A DNA stretch of 7,562 bases. Source: an uncultured Acidobacteriota bacterium. GTDB taxonomy: Bacteria; Acidobacteriota; Blastocatellia; Pyrinomonadales; Pyrinomonadaceae. The notes under the pieces are model-generated. The model worked only from the letters and a program-made list of their open reading frames with translations, did no database searches and was not told where the DNA came from. This document shows positions 5,920 to 7,562 of the stretch, piece after piece; position 1 is the first letter of the stretch; each line of letters starts with the position of its first letter. The stretch is taken from the NCBI GenBank assembly GCA_902826385.1, contig CADEEU010000176.1, forward strand, positions 1 to 7,562, written 5' to 3'. Both the position numbers and the translations under genes were made by a program.

Positions 5920-6001
5920 GGACGTGAGGGCGAAACAGCGACTTTCTTATGAACGTCGTCTGTTTCCTTCACGTTTCGTGTATTCGGTTTCGCCCCACGC
6001 C
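5920..6001. repeat. Long-spaced inverted repeat between convergent genes
   Basis: The left arm at 5920-5936 contains GTGAGGGCGAAAC and the right arm at 5987-6001 contains GTTTCGCCCCAC. They pair over 15 bp with two single-base bulges (nine contiguous base pairs, GGGCGAAAC with GTTTCGCCC) across a 50-nt spacer. A small hairpin CACG-TTT-CGTG (5970-5980) lies within. It sits between the ends of two convergent transcripts, so it may act as a bidirectional stop or be a remnant of a mobile element. Short open frames here look spurious. Confidence 0.45.
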
Positions 6002-6045
6002 ATCTCAATCGTTAGACGGCTATGGCACATATTATTCGAGCCTTA

Positions 6046-6942
6046 TCATGACACATCTCGTCGTTTCGGCATTTTTGATTCTTTCCTCTTACGAACTGCC
6101 GCCGCGACTTGATCGGGAGTGCAGTAAAGTGAACGCGATGTGCCGCTTTCGAGATCGAAATACGAAGCAAAACGTTTGAGCGATCTTGTAATGAACATTG
6201 CCATGATCATTTCGGCTATCTCGACGGCAGCCCGTTGGTTGATGTTGAGGCTCTGCTCTCCAATCCGTATTCTCTCCGTACAGGAAAGCCGCTCAGATAT
6301 CTGACGCGTTGTCGCTTGTTCAGCTTCCAGAAGATCCGAATGAATCAATGACGGCGCCGGAAGCGAGCGGCAAATGCTTGATCCCGCAAAATGCTGTTCT
6401 GGCTTGATTCGTTTCGTGTTTGACCCGAGAAGCACCTGCCCGGATGATCTTCCGTTTCCCGCGTCGATCCACCATAGATTCGGAGCGTCCGATGAACCGT
6501 ATCCTTTGAATTCATCCAGCGCCCGGTGGATATCCCGCCGGGCAAAATGGTTATCGACACATCCGACAATTACCGTTAAACTGCGGTAATCGTGACCAGA
6601 TTGGCGTACGTGGATTTCCGGGTTAAAGGTTTCGCAAGAATAGGCTGTTTCAATACCCCATGCCAGCGCTATTCTTTCCGCAAGAGTTTGAGCTTTGTAT
6701 CTTCCGATCTCAGCCGCACAAAAATTGCTTCGTGGAATATTTCCATTTTCGACCACATCAGGATCGACTATCAGCATCTCGACCGGCTTGTTTTGAAGCT
6801 GCTTCAACTCGAAGATCAGCCGGGCTATTGCCGGAACCACAAAAGAGCCAGTGCCCCCGGCACCGACAACGATGAACCGAAGGGTGTTGTATTCGACAGG
6901 CATTACAACTGCGGCCTGCGAGAAGCTGAGATCTATATCCAT
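6046..6942 (-). CDS. PRTRC system ThiF family protein (E1-like adenylating enzyme)
   Basis: The 298-aa protein is a ThiF/MoeB/E1-type Rossmann adenylating enzyme. Visible motifs are the nucleotide loop GAGGTGS (27-33), the acidic strand VDPDVVENGNIPRSNF (D60, D62, R71), IGRYKAQ (K83), VGCVDN (D130) and WWIDAGN (D160). No CxxC pairs exist, so the zinc site of MoeB/ThiF is absent. Candidate catalytic cysteines are C191 and C221. The latter lies in LSCTERIRIGEQSLNINQ, where I recall PRTRC ThiF proteins carrying an SCS-type motif followed by a QxxxIN helix. In family terms it would activate a Ub-like C-terminus by adenylation. It starts inside the stop of the JAMM gene (TAATG) without its own ribosome-binding site, so it is translationally coupled. 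ThiF is commonly the last PRTRC gene, which fits. Confidence 0.85.
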   Translation of the reverse strand: MDIDLSFSQAAVVMPVEYNTLRFIVVGAGGTGSFVVPAIARLIFELKQLQNKPVEMLIVDPDVVENGNIPRSNFCAAEIGRYKAQTLAERIALAWGIETAYSCETFNPEIHVRQSGHDYRSLTVIVGCVDNHFARRDIHRALDEFKGYGSSDAPNLWWIDAGNGRSSGQVLLGSNTKRIKPEQHFAGSSICRSLPAPSLIHSDLLEAEQATTRQISERLSCTERIRIGEQSLNINQRAAVEIAEMIMAMFITRSLKRFASYFDLESGTSRSLYCTPDQVAAAVRKRKESKMPKRRDVS

Positions 6943-7562
6943 TACAACATCATCTGAAGCAAAGCTTCGACCTCATTCAGATCGACAACCCCGCTTGGCA
7001 GCTGGCCGATCCAGGAAAATGGAATCGGCATAAGGTGGTCGTAAATGCCGCAACGGAATCTGAACTTCGGCTTATCGTGGACGTCGATAATGATCCCGAA
7101 GATTCGGCACTTGCCTGATTCATCTCGATCATCAGCAGAACTGAACTGGTATGCCCCATTGGGGTGCGTATGAATCTCGATACAGGCCTCGGAGTATTCG
7201 GGCCGCCTATCATCTGCGATGGTTGAGGCGTATGTCCTGTCCCGGCTCGACGTACTCCATTGCCACGCGTATCGCGCGGTATCCCAGTAGATAAGATAAA
7301 GTTCTTCTCTAAAATTCTCCTTCGAGTTGGAGAACCGGGCGTGTAGGCATATCTCTTCCCAAATACGGGTTGGAACCTTCGGCTTATGCCATTTGATACC
7401 CACGAATACGGTTGGAAGGCCCTTTATCTCTCTGAGCACCAGAGGAATTGAAACCGTAAATTCCTCGCGCTGAGCCCTGAGAATCACTCCATTGCCGGCA
7501 AGGAGATACTCGTAGAGAATCGCGTCTACCGGTTCGAATTGCTCTTTTGCGATCCGATGGCC
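6942..7562 (-). CDS. PRTRC system protein A, JAMM/Mov34 metalloprotease-like (5' end outside window)
   Basis: The frame is open from the window edge, giving 206 visible residues. A GTG at 7487 could be taken as a start, but the 25 residues before it (ending ILYEYLLAGNGV) join naturally to ILRAQREEFTVSIP, as in PRTRC protein A, so the true start lies outside. The catalytic signature is exact: HTHPNGAYQFSSAD gives H-x-H-x7-S-x-x-D (visible residues H131, H133, S141, D144). A Glu upstream (in REELYLIYWD) could complete the JAMM site. Further on, FRCGIYDHLMPIPFSWIGQLP and GVVDLNEVE match the family's C-terminal part. JAMM enzymes remove or process Ub-like proteins using zinc. The partner here would be the PRTRC Ub-like protein C, not visible in this window. 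Confidence 0.85.
   Translation of the reverse strand, partial: GHRIAKEQFEPVDAILYEYLLAGNGVILRAQREEFTVSIPLVLREIKGLPTVFVGIKWHKPKVPTRIWEEICLHARFSNSKENFREELYLIYWDTARYAWQWSTSSRDRTYASTIADDRRPEYSEACIEIHTHPNGAYQFSSADDRDESGKCRIFGIIIDVHDKPKFRFRCGIYDHLMPIPFSWIGQLPSGVVDLNEVEALLQMML

Noticed and set aside
5918..6179. Two short plus-strand open frames after the ABM gene
   Set aside because: They overlap each other and the end of the ThiF gene, lie in a structured intergenic region, and show no protein-family resemblance.
7485..7487. GTG as the start of the JAMM protein
   Set aside because: The frame stays open upstream to the window edge, with family-like sequence (YEYLLAGNG) directly before the GTG.

Overview
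The window looks like part of an accessory or mobile region (integrative element, plasmid or large prophage) of a Gram-negative-type bacterium. Two blocks of minus-strand genes flank a short plus-strand island. Sampled lines of the minus-strand genes are near 50% G+C, ribosome-binding sites are of the GGAGG type, and genes are tightly packed with overlaps. Taxonomy cannot be fixed from the sequence. Gene style and composition are compatible with Acidobacteriota (Blastocatellia-like), but this is a weak inference.

Left block (1-4261, minus strand, read from 4261 towards 1): a 481-aa protein with a DUF3150-like centre and a long charged helical/coiled-coil segment; a 138-aa protein resembling phage-type ERF/Rad52-like annealing proteins; a 539-aa Ycf46-like AAA+ protein whose Walker A and Walker B motifs are both altered at the Mg-binding positions; a Ycf35/DUF1257 protein; a DUF2997 protein; and the start of one more small unknown gene. 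Gaps are 25, 21, 15 and 14 nt, then a 4-nt ATGA overlap, so this is almost certainly one operon. The Ycf46-DUF1257-DUF2997 trio is a recurrent gene neighbourhood of unknown function. Here it is joined to DNA-metabolism-like genes.

Middle (4262-6045): a 492-nt gap carrying at least ten exact-length 21-nt degenerate repeats (4399-4608). It is followed by a good sigma70-like promoter and a strong Shine-Dalgarno site in front of a 217-aa G+C-rich protein with a C-terminal fibronectin-III-like domain. Next comes a 109-aa antibiotic-biosynthesis-monooxygenase-fold (ABM) protein. Two inverted-repeat structures follow these genes at 5417-5463 and 5920-6001.

Right block (6046-7562, minus strand): the 3' end of a PRTRC (ParB-related, ThiF-related cassette) cluster. 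It holds a JAMM/Mov34 protein matching PRTRC protein A (its 5' end lies outside the window), coupled by a TAATG overlap to a ThiF/E1-like adenylating enzyme. Other PRTRC members known from the family (Ub-like protein C, E2-like protein B, ParB-like protein) would be expected just beyond position 7562.

The main points of interest are the degenerate AAA+ protein inside the Ycf46-DUF1257-DUF2997 operon, the proximity of that operon to a PRTRC ubiquitin-like cassette, and the indel-free 21-nt repeat array between them.
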